This document shows positions 46,771-60,410 of a stretch of 64,000 nt of DNA, in pieces (position 1 is the stretch's first letter; each line of letters begins with the position of its first letter). The notes below the pieces were generated by a model that was not told the origin of the DNA, ran no database searches, and saw nothing but the letters and a program-made list of their open reading frames with translations. The position numbers and the translations under genes were made by a program. Source of the DNA: Coffea arabica. Lineage: Eukaryota > Streptophyta > Magnoliopsida > Gentianales > Rubiaceae. The stretch covers positions 50,477,001 through 50,541,000 of the forward strand of contig NC_092316.1 of NCBI RefSeq assembly GCF_036785885.1, given 5' to 3'.

Positions 46771-47011
46771 GGGATAATTTCAGAACCCCGAGATTTTTTA
46801 CACCTTCACTACTGACTTTTTTGAGCTTTAAGAAATTGGTAATCAATCATAATGTCTTTGGGCAGAATAGTACTTCCATTACATCTTATGCAAAGCAATG
46901 GGGCCCAAAATTTTCAAATTTTTTATAAGGGAGGTCAGCGTAATTTTTGAAATTTCAGAGAAGGTCAATGAAAGTGTTAAAAACCTCTGAGAAGGTTTCT
47001 GAAATTATCCC
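46771..47011. mobile_element. Small MITE with TA target duplication
   Basis: A 241-bp element begins GGGATAATTTCAGAACCCC and ends GGTTTCTGAAATTATCCC, an inverted repeat of about 18 bp. TA dinucleotides flank both ends (46769-46770 and 47012-47013), consistent with a Tc1/mariner-type target. No coding capacity. Confidence 0.7.
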
Positions 47012-47164
47012 TAGGTTAACTATTTTAAATTAAGAGGAACTATTGTCCTACGAGTCTACGACTCCTATCCTATAATCATTGGATCTAGAGCGTCACAAGT
47101 TTCAAATCAATACATATAATTATCATTATATTTTGTCTAAAATCATAGTGTTTTGGTGTAATCA

Positions 47165-47410
47165 CCAATTTAGTTATATGAATTAACGTAAGGGGTTAGT
47201 AGGTATAAGAATCTGACTAGATCAAAGAGGTGATCTAACACTTGCTTTGGATTTTTTTCAAAATCAAACCCTCGACCTACAACCTAATCCTCTAGCACTT
47301 CTTTTGAATTTTTTTCATTGTAGGTGGGGTTTGAACCACCAACCTACAATTTCGTCTCTTTTTTGTGGCCATTGGGCCAAAGCTCAGCGGTTCAACTAGC
47401 ACTTACTCAT
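47165..47410 (-). mobile_element. tRNA-derived SINE
   Basis: On the minus strand, an A box TAGTTGAACCG (complement of 47388-47398) and a perfect B box GGTTCAAACCCC (complement of 47327-47338) start an element. Its body contains GATCTAGTCAGATTCTTATA and CCTACTAACCCCTTA. Same family as 44725-44880. Confidence 0.75.
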
Positions 47411-47486
47411 TAGTCAAGTTTATACAGAGGACTCTACTCTTTCTCTCTCTCTTCTTTTTTCTCTATTAGCAAATCGAATATTCTAG

Positions 47487-47574
47487 GGGAAGGATATGGT
47501 TGAGTGGTAAGATTGGAGGGATTATATATAGAAGATTTTGAATTCAAAACCTTCCACTTATAAAAAAAAAAAAA
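47487..47574 (+). mobile_element. Short tRNA-derived SINE
   Basis: A box TGGTTGAGTGG (47497-47507), B-box-like GAATTCAAAACC (47540-47551) and an A-tail at 47562-47574. At under 90 bp it is little more than a tRNA-like head plus tail, so it is either a very short SINE or a deleted one. Confidence 0.55.
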
Positions 47575-47837
47575 TCGAGTGCTCTTCATAAATAAAAATG
47601 AATTGAAGAAAGGACCTACTCTTTTTTTTTTTTTTTTTTTGCAATATAAAGATGGCGAAAACGTCTAGTAAGAAACTAATCAAGGTATAGCAACACCAAC
47701 AACATCGAAGGAGCTTTGATAAAATAAAAAAAATGGATCTATAAGGTAAAGAGTGACATATCCTTTTTTTTTTGGTAAAAAAAAATTCAGCTTAGAATGG
47801 TGCTACTTACATCAAATGTATGTATGAATTTAACTCT

Positions 47838-49231
47838 GGGAAAATCGCTTAAAACGCCTCACACATTTTACAAGATGACTTTTTTCGTCCCTCACTTTTA
47901 AAAGTGTAATTTTACGTCCTACAAAAATTCACATTGACCAAATTTGATCCCTACCTAGGTTTCTGACTAGTTTTTGGCCAGAATCCACCACGTGACTTGC
48001 ATGTGATCATTTTTTAAGGGCAAAGTTATCAAATCAAATTTTTACATAATCTGATTAATAATCCCTCACATTTCACAAAATGAATTTTTTCATCCCTAGC
48101 ATATTATAAAATGAATTGTTTTGTTCCTCACATTTCACAAAATGAATTTTTTCAAAAAATGAATCCCTCATGTGAATAGCTTTTTCTTTTTCTTTTTTTA
48201 TAAACCCACGTATATGTATATTTGATTTTATCTGAATAGTATGAATAACATGTAATTTATCTCTATTGGATTTCATCTAAACATGCTAATCGTAGTTATA
48301 CACATGCTATTTAATAGATATATATAGGGGTTTAAAACTAATAATTTTGTTTGAAACCCATGTATATATTTATATGATTTTACCATTTGAACCTATTCAA
48401 TATTTGTGATCTTTCTCTTTTGGTAAAAATTTATTTATTGAGTTATATAATAAAATCATCTAATTAATGGGTCTTAACTCGAATCCTATAATTGTGCTAA
48501 CAAATTTCAATTTAAATCTTAAATTTCTACTCAACACTTTTAAAACCAACAGTTGAATTACTTGCCTTGTGATTGTTTTAAAATTTGAAAGTGCCAATCA
48601 TTTATTTCTTTTCGTCATACTTTCCTGTTGTTTACTTTTCTATCCAAATTTAATTCGATATAAACACTCGATAATATTTAGGATTAAATGTCTTCTTTAT
48701 TTTCAAATTTCGAGTAAAAGAAAATGAATATAAGTGAAAAAGTAACAATTTTTTTAAACCCATGTATGTATCTATTTGATTTCACTTGAGTAATACGAAT
48801 AGTATGTAATATATCTCTATTTGATTTCACATGCTATTCGTACTGTTCAGGTAAAATCAAATAGATATATATATGGATTTTAAAAAAAATCATTAACACA
48901 CATGATCAATAAAAGAGGAAAAAATTCATTTTGAAAAATGTGAATAATGAAAAAATTCATTTTATAAAATTTAAGGGACGAAAAAATTTATTTTATGAAA
49001 TGTGAGGGATTGTGAATCGAATTATATAAAATTTGATTTGATAATTTTGCCCTTAAAATATGATCACGTGCAAGGCACTGGTGAATTCCGATAAAAAACT
49101 AGTCGGAAATCTAAATAGGGACTAAATTTGACCAATGTAACTTTGTAAGGGACGTAAAATTATATTTTTAAAAGTGAGGAGTGAAAAAAATTATTTTATA
49201 AAATATGAGAGACGTTTTGAACGATTTTCCC
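47838..49231. mobile_element. Mutator-type non-autonomous element, copy B
   Basis: Full-length relative of 2405-3828 in the same orientation: 1,394 bp, starting GGGAAAATCGCTTAAAACGC and ending GACGTTTTGAACGATTTTCC-C. Arms and centre align along the whole length, including TTTTTAGTCGG/TTTTTGGCCAG-type and CTATTTGATTTCAC motifs. The flanking 9-mers (TTTAACTCT against TTTTTAAGT) no longer form a clear target duplication. No coding capacity. Confidence 0.85.
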
Positions 49232-51082
49232 TTTTTAAGTTTCAAGTACAAGTGTTTGCCTTCATTGAGGACTCGATGAGAACTTGATCGAGAACTCCCT
49301 AGAGTGCATGTGGTGCCATCTAAGGGGAAGCTCTCCCAGTAGATCTTTCTTGAAATTTGTGTTATTGGAGACTGTTAATGATAATATGGATTATGGAGTT
49401 AGATTTCTCATTTTGTACTGTACTCGACCACAACATTCATCATCACTATAACTTTTGGTTTGTAACCCGTTTGAATATATTGCCAACAGAATCATGTATA
49501 TTTAAGAGCTCATTTAAGAAAAAGACTAAAATAAATACAAACATGAAAATTTCTAAAATCAAGGAGGTCATTTATTTTGTATCTATCGCATGAGTTGCAT
49601 CGCTTAGAGTAAGATTTTCTTATAGTGTTTGTGTAAATTTTTTTCCCCTTACTGCAAATGCAATGGTGTTGACTGACTTCTTTTTTTTTTTTTTTTTTTG
49701 GGTCAAAGTGTTGACCGATTTTGAAGGGTGTAATTTTACATGAGTGTTCATTTTGTTGAATTTTTATACTGCAGAGAATTTAACTTGTGCATTATTGTTC
49801 CATTGTCCCTTTACATAAGATGTCATGTTATAGAAGAGTTCGTGTACCATTTATGAATGCAGGAACGTCTTCAACTTAAGATAGATTTATATGTGAATTA
49901 GTCCCTTCCTTCTTTCTTCTGTTTTTTCTTTTTGATTGGACGCCTTTGACAATTTCACAAAGCTTTCAATGTCAACATCATCACTGTTCGGCTTATATCA
50001 AGACCAAACTACAAGTAACAATTACTCCATCCCATGACAAAATTCATTACTTTGTCATATATCAGCATACCACATTGATGTTAGTAAAAGATCTGTTCTT
50101 ATAATTTTGAGGTTACACGTATAAATTTGGAATCTCTCACTTGCACCCCTTCTCTCCGCCATCCAACCTATTCTTCTCTCCCTAGTCAAAAACACTATGA
50201 AAATGTTGAAAACTAAATCATAGAAATTTCAGAAAATCGAAGAGTCATATGCACTTATGACAAACCATAATAGGCAGATTGCATTACCTTCAGGTACATT
50301 TCAAACTCTATAAAAAAGAATGACTCCATGAGCTTACCTTACTTTGGAAATACATAAAACTAACTTGCTTGGTCGAATTGGTTAACCTCAGTTATATCCC
50401 TTTTACTCTTCAGCAATTTCTTAAATGCTTGAATCAGTGTTTTGAAATTCGGATCGACATGGCCAGTACCGATCTGGCTTGCTCGATCGATCGAACCACG
50501 AACCAAACTAGCCATGACTTTGGTCCAATTCATTCTAAGGGTTGACTAGCCATCAAAACCCGTCAAAAACGATAAAAAAAAAAAAACATCAAACAGCGCA
50601 AATCGGTTTAAACAGTGAATTGCCGCTTTTGTAATTTTGTCAATTAAATTGAAAAAAGGAAAAAAAAGTTTTTTGAATCCTAAAGCTTATCACTAAAGCT
50701 GCCGCCCCACTCCAATTTCTACCTTCTCATCTTCTCTATTCTCAAACATTCCTCCAAGTCTCCTATTTTTAATACAATTATATGCTAGCATACAGCCTTC
50801 TAGCATTCAATTGTATATCACACCATTTTAAGGGAAGCACTCACTGTAGACTTTTCCTAGTCTTTGACATTAATTTTTAAAGACCGTTAGTGATAACTAG
50901 TTGTGAGGATAAAAATTGAACTGAAAAAAGTGAAAAACAAAACTCAGCAGTCATCTATATCTTTATATATAGTAAGTACAGAGGTATACATACAGATGTG
51001 GAGACATTTTTCAAAAAATTTTCTGCGGTGTTTCAATCTCAACAAAGCACCAGATGTGTGTCACTGACAACCATAGGTAGTC
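49232..51082. other. Spacer without a recognised gene
   Basis: AT-rich sequence with a T-run near 49680-49699. Around 50440-50600 a stretch with GATCGATCGAACCACGAACC resembles dispersed low-complexity plant repeats. I found no exon, tRNA or complete element. Confidence 0.45.
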
Positions 51083-51245
51083 GTTGAGTTTGTTTGGATA
51101 AGAGTTTATTTGGATGATTTATTTGAGATATTTACTGTAGCACTTTTTGTGATGTGATGTGATGTGTGTGAGATAAAAAAGTGATTGGGATTTGTGAGGC
51201 AAATTTTTTTTTTTTCCAAATTCTCTCTATCCAAACAAACTCAAC
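51083..51245. mobile_element. MITE, common local family, well-preserved copy
   Basis: 163 bp with the best inverted ends of the family: GTTGAGTTTGTTTGGATA on the left and TATCCAAACAAACTCAAC on the right. The reverse-oriented core reads ACTGTAGCACTTTTTGTGAT, then GTGAGATAAAAAAGTGATTG. Confidence 0.85.
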
Positions 51246-51955
51246 GTTTTTTTGCCAAATGTGAGATTATTCCAAACCAGGAGGGCTAGATTTTAGATTT
51301 CCAAATCATAGGAGGATAATTTAAACATTTGCTAAATCACCAGGGTCTTTTTGGTATTTAACCCATATTTCTTTCATCCATTGCAAATGTATTAGCACAT
51401 TTGCTTCTACACAATCTAGTACTTCCAATCTGTATTCACTGCTCAAGCAAATGTGATGTTTGTTCTTGTTTTTCAACCTTCATGTTTTCTTCCAATCTGT
51501 ATGGATGTCAGATTTCTATAGACCAAATCCTTACTCTTATTAAGTTCATATTCTAAGTTTTGAATCGATAGTGATTTGATCAAACATGTTTTTATCAGTT
51601 TACACTTTCAAAATGACAAGATTTAGTAATTTACACGGGATGGCCGGCTGAGACCGCAATTCTAGGTAATTAATTTTCTAAATCTTGTCATCTTTCTGTT
51701 TGTCAAGTTCATAATAATCCTCAATCGAGGAAGACAAATCAAATGTACCTCGTTATAATCGTCTCTATGAGCAGTCAATATCTCATTATATCACATCACA
51801 TACACATATCTTTTTTTTGTTTTTGGTCATAGTAACTAAAAGCCAACAATTATCAAATAATAGGGCCCGTTTTGATCATTTTCCTCTATTCATTTTGAAA
51901 ACAGTCTCTTATTCTTCTTCAATTTTGCTCCTCCAGATCTTCCTCGAACTTCATT

Positions 51956-52732
51956 ATGGCCACTATGAACTTTGATTCAAGCGTCAAGATGAAATTCCAG
52001 GGGGAAGAAGATCAACCCCCAAAGCCAAAAACCAATCTGAGATTCATCATCTATTTCATTGTTATTGTTGCTGCACTATCCTCAGCTTTCACGATATGGA
52101 AATCACACCTCAGAAGTCCCTCAACTGCAATTCAAGTCGCCTGTTCGAGGACTTTTCATCATGATTTATGCTACAAATCTCTATTATCCCTCCACAAGAA
52201 CACCTCCAGGACCCCATCAAACTCCATCACCCTATCAAAAGTCTTCACTCTTTCACTGCAAGCCGGCATAAACGAGCTCAGTGATCAAATTATTCCTGAA
52301 TTAAAGAAAAAACTGATCACTGAAACTAATCGATGGAGACTAAGGAGTTTGAAAAAGTGCGACAACTGGCTGACTGATTCGCTGGGATTACTCAACAGTT
52401 CCTTGACAATAATGGGAGCTGATGAGCCCAATGAGAAAATCTTTAGTTACGCGAATTTTACCTTCTACATGGAGGTCAAGATCACTGATGCAAGAGATAA
52501 TATAGCTGCATGCAGGAGTGAATCGATCCACATGAAGATGAAAGAGGCCTGGTTCTATGCGGATAATAGCTTGAGGATTTTATATTACAGAACTGAAATT
52601 CATCAAGAGTTGAATCCAACTATAGCAAGTCTTTGGAACTCCCTATTTATGAGTGGAGCATTTGGCATGGTATTGGCTTACATACCATTTGTCTTCTTAT
52701 TTTTTCTGGTTATCTTGTTTTTAAGGACCTAA
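51956..52732 (+). CDS. PMEI-domain membrane protein, paralogue 1
   Basis: An intronless 258-residue protein with a plant invertase/pectin methylesterase inhibitor (PMEI) fold. PMEI proteins are four-helix bundles that block pectin methylesterase or invertase in the cell wall. A cytosolic charged stretch (residues 1-28) is followed by a membrane segment 29-47 (FIIYFIVIVAALSSAFTIW). The PMEI domain then starts at about residue 58, with Cys63 and Cys72 (the conserved C-x8-C pair) and a later pair in LKKCDNWL and NIAACRSES. The C terminus is a second hydrophobic segment (about 233-256, VLAYIPFVFLFFLVILFL) ending in RT. There is no pectinesterase catalytic domain. Most diverged of the three paralogues. 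Inhibitor activity is inferred only. Confidence 0.8.
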   Translation: MATMNFDSSVKMKFQGEEDQPPKPKTNLRFIIYFIVIVAALSSAFTIWKSHLRSPSTAIQVACSRTFHHDLCYKSLLSLHKNTSRTPSNSITLSKVFTLSLQAGINELSDQIIPELKKKLITETNRWRLRSLKKCDNWLTDSLGLLNSSLTIMGADEPNEKIFSYANFTFYMEVKITDARDNIAACRSESIHMKMKEAWFYADNSLRILYYRTEIHQELNPTIASLWNSLFMSGAFGMVLAYIPFVFLFFLVILFLRT

Positions 52733-53739
52733 GTTTCGATTTAGAGTGTTAAACCACTTTTGTTTACGGCATATCTTTATTGCAATATGATGTTATCTTC
52801 TGTCTTTCCTATTTTTCCCCACCTTTCTTCGCCATGTGTAGGTTTATTTGTGATTTCTCATTCCTTTGGTCACTTGGAAAGATTTACAAATAGTGGACTA
52901 ATAGAATAAAAGGGAGATCTGTTAGTACCATACTTGAGAATTTTACAACTTTTTAATTTATTTATCTACGTCAAAGTCTACTTTCACTGCTTTGAGCATG
53001 CATGAATATACTGTTATAGGAGATGAAATGGATCATTGGATGAACTATATTAATTAACCACCTCACTACTCTTACTAGACTTACTTTTATAGAATATTTT
53101 CTTTACAAATTATGGGCTATTTTCTATGTCCATTCCTCTTGAGCACCCATGAGATTACAAGGCTTTGCCACAAGTTCGAGTATTCAAGTTGTTTTTGTGT
53201 AAAACTTTCAAGAATGGTTTCAAAAGTCATACATAAGGTTTACTATAATATGTTTGTGTGTTTTGGTAGCACACAAACATTAAGTAGCAATTTCTTGAAA
53301 ACTCGTACTTTCTAAGTAATTGTCTTTGAATTACACCATAATTTATAAACACACACGTTTAAATTAAATTATTAGCAATAAAAATAAATTGTCTAGAAAT
53401 TTAATACCTAAAATTGATAGTTCTTTTTCTTTTGGCTAAGGGGGAACATTTACGATTTATATGCCTATAGTCAACATTGATGAATATGTGTACAATGTAT
53501 AAAGGGAGAGCAACACTCTGTGGTCTAAAAACACAATAATGACACTTTTTAAAATTTCTAATCTACCCTTAATTATACCGTTAAATTGGTCCCAATATAT
53601 TCTAGAAAAAAACTCCCTATAATCAGCAAAAAGTTATCCTTTTGAGATCAAATTACAACTTCTTCACGATAACTCCCTCACATCCTTACTTTTTTCTCCA
53701 TCCCTTCAAGATCTTGGATAGATAAGTTTTCCAAAAAAT

Positions 53740-53883
53740 TTTTTCAGTTGCATCATAAACATATTTTCCAATCTAACTTTTTATATTTCCAACCACCTTT
53801 TTATCTCACATACATTACATCATAAAAAGTACTACAGTGATTATTCCAAATAATTATTTGTAATAATACTCTATCCAAACAAA
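53740..53883. mobile_element. MITE, common local family
   Basis: Forward copy. Core CACCTTTTTATCTCACATAC, then ATCATAAAAAGTACTACAGT. The right end ACTCTATCCAAACAAAG is intact, and the left end is eroded. Confidence 0.7.
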
Positions 53884-54111
53884 GCCTATGTGTACAACTT
53901 CTTCACACTAACTTCTTCACATCGCCACTTTTTCCTCCAAGATTTTTAAAATATAATAACTTCCTCTGAAATAATAACTAGATTTTTTGGATAAATACAT
54001 ATATGTCTAACATGACATGTGACTTAATATGAAAAAAAATAAGGGCCGCATTTTCTTGAAAAAAGCACACACCTATGGTGTGCCAAAAATATACCTAAAA
54101 TTGAAATTTTT

Positions 54112-54262
54112 TTTAGAATTAATTTTTTATACATTGACAGTGTATATATTTTCACTATAAGATGCATGACATATAATCTAAATTTGAATCTGAGACCTAA
54201 ATTTTGCATATATATTGTGTTTCTAATCGTAATAATGTATACACTGTCAATATATATATTTA
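54112..54262. repeat. Small foldback, MITE-like
   Basis: Left ATACATTGACAGTGTATATA and right ATGTATACACTGTCAATATA are inverted repeats of about 20 bp enclosing roughly 85 bp. The element sits upstream of PMEI paralogue 2. Confidence 0.6.
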
Positions 54263-54402
54263 CTCAATTTTCCATGACTAATGGGGCCCTTGCCCCATAT
54301 AACAAATATCGCTCCTCCTCTAGTGGTCAGTGCTGTCCACTACATCAGTCAAAAATACTTGCGCGTTGGTCTTTTAGATCGTGGTTAGAAATTTCCCAAA
54401 GT

Positions 54403-54544
54403 TTGACCTCTTCTTTCAGACTTTCATTGGTTCAGAGACTTACAATAGACGGGGCCAGAGTTGACTTGACTCCTTCCACAAAACTTGCACAGTATCCATT
54501 GTCTGTTTGGAAGATAATCAAGCAGCTGGAAATAAATACTATAT
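54403..54544 (+). promoter_or_regulatory. W-box cluster and TATA box upstream of PMEI2
   Basis: Three TTGAC[CT] W-box cores (54403-54408, 54461-54466, 54466-54471) lie within 70 bp. They are followed by an ATAAATACTATAT TATA-type stretch at 54532-54544, about 85 bp before the start codon. W boxes bind WRKY factors, so defence- or stress-linked expression is a reasonable inference. Confidence 0.45.
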
Positions 54545-54627
54545 CTTTTCCCCTTCATATTCCCACTCGACAAAGTATCATCTCCTTATTCTCAAACAAA
54601 TCCCACAAGAAAGTGTGGAAATCAGAT

Positions 54628-55479
54628 ATGAACTCAGTCACCAACAAAGATAGGCACCTGATGGAAGATCAAGCTTCGAGACAGAAAAGGAAGATAAGGA
54701 GCTACGTCTTTTTCATCGTCTTATTCACAGTTATCATCGGATCAATCATCACAGTTTCCATAGCTCTCATACAAGAAAAAGAATATGAGTTACTCTCTGC
54801 TTCAACTCCAGATAGAGCAATTCATGCCATCTGCAATCTGACTCCAAAACCAATCTCATGTTTCGACTCCATATGGAGCCTCCGCACGAATTTCTCCACC
54901 GATTTAGGCGAGATCAAGACCACCCCATCAAGAATTTTCGCCCGCTCTCTCGGTGCTGCTGTCAATCAGCTAGAGGACTCGATTTCAGCTAATGAAAAGG
55001 CAATCTCTGAGGTCAAAGATTCAAGAACTTTGACAGTTTTGAAAGACTGCGATGTCTTGTTGAGGGATTCTTTAAGGCTTGTAAACGCGTCTGTGACTGC
55101 AATGGGAGTCGAATCCGATGACAAAATCTTTAAGGCCGCGAAATCTGTTGATGACATGAAAGAATGGATGTCAAGCTCTGCTGCAAATATAGACAAATGT
55201 TTGGCCGGATTGAGATATCATCTTCAAGGATCGATAAATGGGAAGTCTTATCACAGTCTACGGGAAATGAGGATCAAGGTTTCTTACGCAAGGGATGATG
55301 TAGCTAATAGCTTGGTGATGCTAGAAAAGATGGACACCATTCTTGGCATGTTTAATCAGACTATATTTCATGCGATTTTTGAGTTTGATATACTGGAATA
55401 TCTTGGTTTTGGATTGGTCCTTTATGTTCCACAGTATTTGGTCTTAGTCGTTCTCATTTGCACGGTGCTACGATTGTAA
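54628..55479 (+). CDS. PMEI-domain membrane protein, paralogue 2
   Basis: An intronless 283-residue protein. The start at 54628 is chosen because MNSVTNKDRHLMEDQASRQK aligns with the start of paralogue 3; the frame is open further upstream, but without similarity. After RQKRK comes a membrane segment (residues 25-48, SYVFFIVLFTVIIGSIITVS). The PMEI domain carries all four conserved Cys: Cys69 and Cys78 (CNLTPKPISC), LKDCDVLLRDSLRLVN and NIDKCLAGL. The C-terminal hydrophobic tail (about 259-281, GLVLYVPQYLVLVVLICTVL) ends in RL. The layout resembles the pro-region of type I pectinesterases but with no esterase domain and an added C-terminal tail. The tail could be a membrane anchor or a GPI-attachment signal. 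Confidence 0.82.
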   Translation: MNSVTNKDRHLMEDQASRQKRKIRSYVFFIVLFTVIIGSIITVSIALIQEKEYELLSASTPDRAIHAICNLTPKPISCFDSIWSLRTNFSTDLGEIKTTPSRIFARSLGAAVNQLEDSISANEKAISEVKDSRTLTVLKDCDVLLRDSLRLVNASVTAMGVESDDKIFKAAKSVDDMKEWMSSSAANIDKCLAGLRYHLQGSINGKSYHSLREMRIKVSYARDDVANSLVMLEKMDTILGMFNQTIFHAIFEFDILEYLGFGLVLYVPQYLVLVVLICTVLRL

Positions 55480-56276
55480 ATTAATGATATTGGAACTTGG
55501 AAGAAGAGTCCACACAGACCTGAGAAATGTGGACACTTTTTTGTGTAATTTTTGCTCTTGTTGTGTAGACCGCTTTGTAACCTATATGGTAAGTTAATAA
55601 GAGTCAATAAATCAACCTTCAAATTCATTTGTGATTTTTTTAAAGCACTTGTTAACGCATCTAATATTTACCTAACTTATCAGATATATATACATACTAA
55701 TAATTATTATCTTTCTAACATTTATATATTTTTTCTATTTAATCTTACCTATTATCTCTTGCATTTATTTGTTTTGTCTAATTAATCTTATACTTTTAAA
55801 AATATAACACGTGAAGGGCACACGTTAGACAGACTAATCATTTGCAGAGAAAAATTTTGGAGAATTCTTGGTCGAATAGGAACTTTGCAATTTATGTCAC
55901 GAAGGGAATTTTATTTTAAAAAAAAATTATGCCTTTGATTCAGATATTGAAAAAGTAATTTAACAAAAAAATTTCTTTTATTTTTCCTTTCCATTTACAA
56001 AAATCCAATATCATCACGAGTATAGTATACCATTCATAGTTGTTTCACAAAGAATGGCAACCTTTTTCTTTTATTTTTAAGAATGGCAATCTTATTTACC
56101 ATATTAGTGATTTAGTATTGGAAAAAAGCATAGATTATTTTTTACTAGCAAGCATCTACAACTATTTTACTTCTACATAACCATAAACATCTCGGTCATC
56201 TTACTAATGTTTCGATCGACTTCGATCGACAACATATGAAAATTGACAGACCAAATGCAAATTCCGGAAAAGCTAT
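55480..56276. other. Spacer between PMEI2 and RPS14
   Basis: PMEI2 3' sequence followed by AT-rich DNA. No gene or complete element is seen. Confidence 0.5.
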
Positions 56277-56433
56277 TGGGCCAACAAAATAGTACTGAAG
56301 TAGTAGTTGTAAAATCCATTGGACCGGTCCATAACAATACCCTTGCACTCCTAGTTCTTTCCATATAGCCCTAATACCAAATACAAAAACCCTCTCATTC
56401 CGCTTCTGAGAAATTTGCATTTGCTAGGGTTTT
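56277..56433 (+). promoter_or_regulatory. RPS14 promoter: site II and telo box
   Basis: A site II motif TGGGCC (56277-56282) and a telo box, TAGGGTTTT (56425-56433, complement AAACCCTA), precede the gene. This pair is typical of plant ribosomal protein genes, where TCP factors and telo-box-binding proteins tie expression to cell growth. Confidence 0.7.
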
Positions 56434-56459
56434 GTATCCGTTCCCACTTCTCAGTCGGC

Positions 56460-56461
<2 letters not shown>

Positions 56462-56502
<41 letters not shown>
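56462..56502 (+). repeat. (CT)n microsatellite in the RPS14 leader
   Basis: About 41 bp of CT repeats, followed by CCTCCCGCTCTC, ending roughly 30 bp before the start codon. Pyrimidine-rich leaders are common in ribosomal protein mRNAs. Confidence 0.95.
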
Positions 56503-56506
<4 letters not shown>

Positions 56507-56533
56507 CCGCTCTCTCAGCCGCCGTCGTTGAAA

Positions 56534-59318
<2,785 letters not shown>

Positions 59319-60410
59319 GCTAGACTTCATCACATCAGCAGGGACCCTGATTTTTCGTTGGACATGGTAGTATTGTAGCTTGAGGTGACAGAATTTAGGT
59401 TGTATGGAAATGAGGGATACTCATTCCTGCCTTTTTGTTTCCGTGGTGAAATTGGCCTGGCTGGTTCTCCTTTGAGTCTGTTGGTTGCTTAGATCATGGA
59501 TACTTCACCTGTTAAAATGTATTTGGTTTTTCAACTTATTCGGTTGGCAAAGATATCAAGCTTTGAGACCTTTGCGTCGTGCTTTAAAATTTAATTGATG
59601 TGTGGATTGGATTTATTAGATTATCCCTGCTATTGTCTGGCTTACTAAATCCCAAGAACAGGTAAAACGAAATAGGACGCTCAAGTGTGTGCATTGTTCT
59701 GTTTTGGAAATTCAGTAAGGTGGACTAAACTGATAATTTCTGGCGTTTTCCCTCCATTCTTCGTTCCTCCATTGTTGCAGGTGATCTTGTTTCTTTCCTT
59801 TCCTCTCCAGTTAATCTTCCAAACGAGATGCGGGTTTTCATTACCCCCGCTTCTCTCTCTACACCCGGACAAGGCCTAAACCATCGATTAATTAGTTATC
59901 AATCTGTGCTGCTGCATAAGCTCCTTTTTCCTTTGGCGGAGATTTCCAGAAATAGGAATTGCAGAGAATTTTTCGTTACAACTCTACTGGCGTTATTGGT
60001 GCAGCAGCTGATGGGCAATTTTCTAGCTGTTTTAGATCAGGTGAAGTCCCAACTGTCTCATAAATAAGATGCTAATCAATCAAATACCTATATAACATAT
60101 ATTGGCACAAGCTCTGGGATGTGCAAATATTCAAGGACCATTTCGACAAGAAACTTCTATCGTTGTTCATCCATCCTTGCTAGGAAAGTTTCAATCGTTG
60201 ACTTGAAGGTGTAGACTGTGTAGTAGGTATACGACCACACTTGGTAACTATAAACTAATTCCCCAGTCAGTCTTCTTCTATCTTTACATCTTCAAGTTTC
60301 CTACTTTCCGTTTTCATAAGAATCGAAACTCCTTTTGATCTACCCTCTTCAATCAACCATCGTACAAATCTTGCTCCCATTTCTTGAATTTCCAAGCCTT
60401 GGAGGCAGAG
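59319..60410. other. Spacer between RPS14 and PMEI3
   Basis: RPS14 3' UTR, then sequence without a supportable exon; the short frames at 59685-60067 show no recognisable domain. A single W-box core TTGACT lies at 60198-60203, about 210 bp before the PMEI3 start. Confidence 0.45.

Larger units (their letters stand above)
52733..54402. other. Spacer between PMEI paralogues 1 and 2
   Basis: Contains PMEI1 3' sequence, one MITE copy (53740-53883) and a foldback at 54112-54262. No gene is supported. Confidence 0.45.

Noticed and set aside
54166-54627. N-terminal extension of PMEI2 from the ATG at 54166
   Set aside because: The extension has no similarity to paralogue 3 and overlaps the W-box/TATA region; the start at 54628 aligns with the paralogue.
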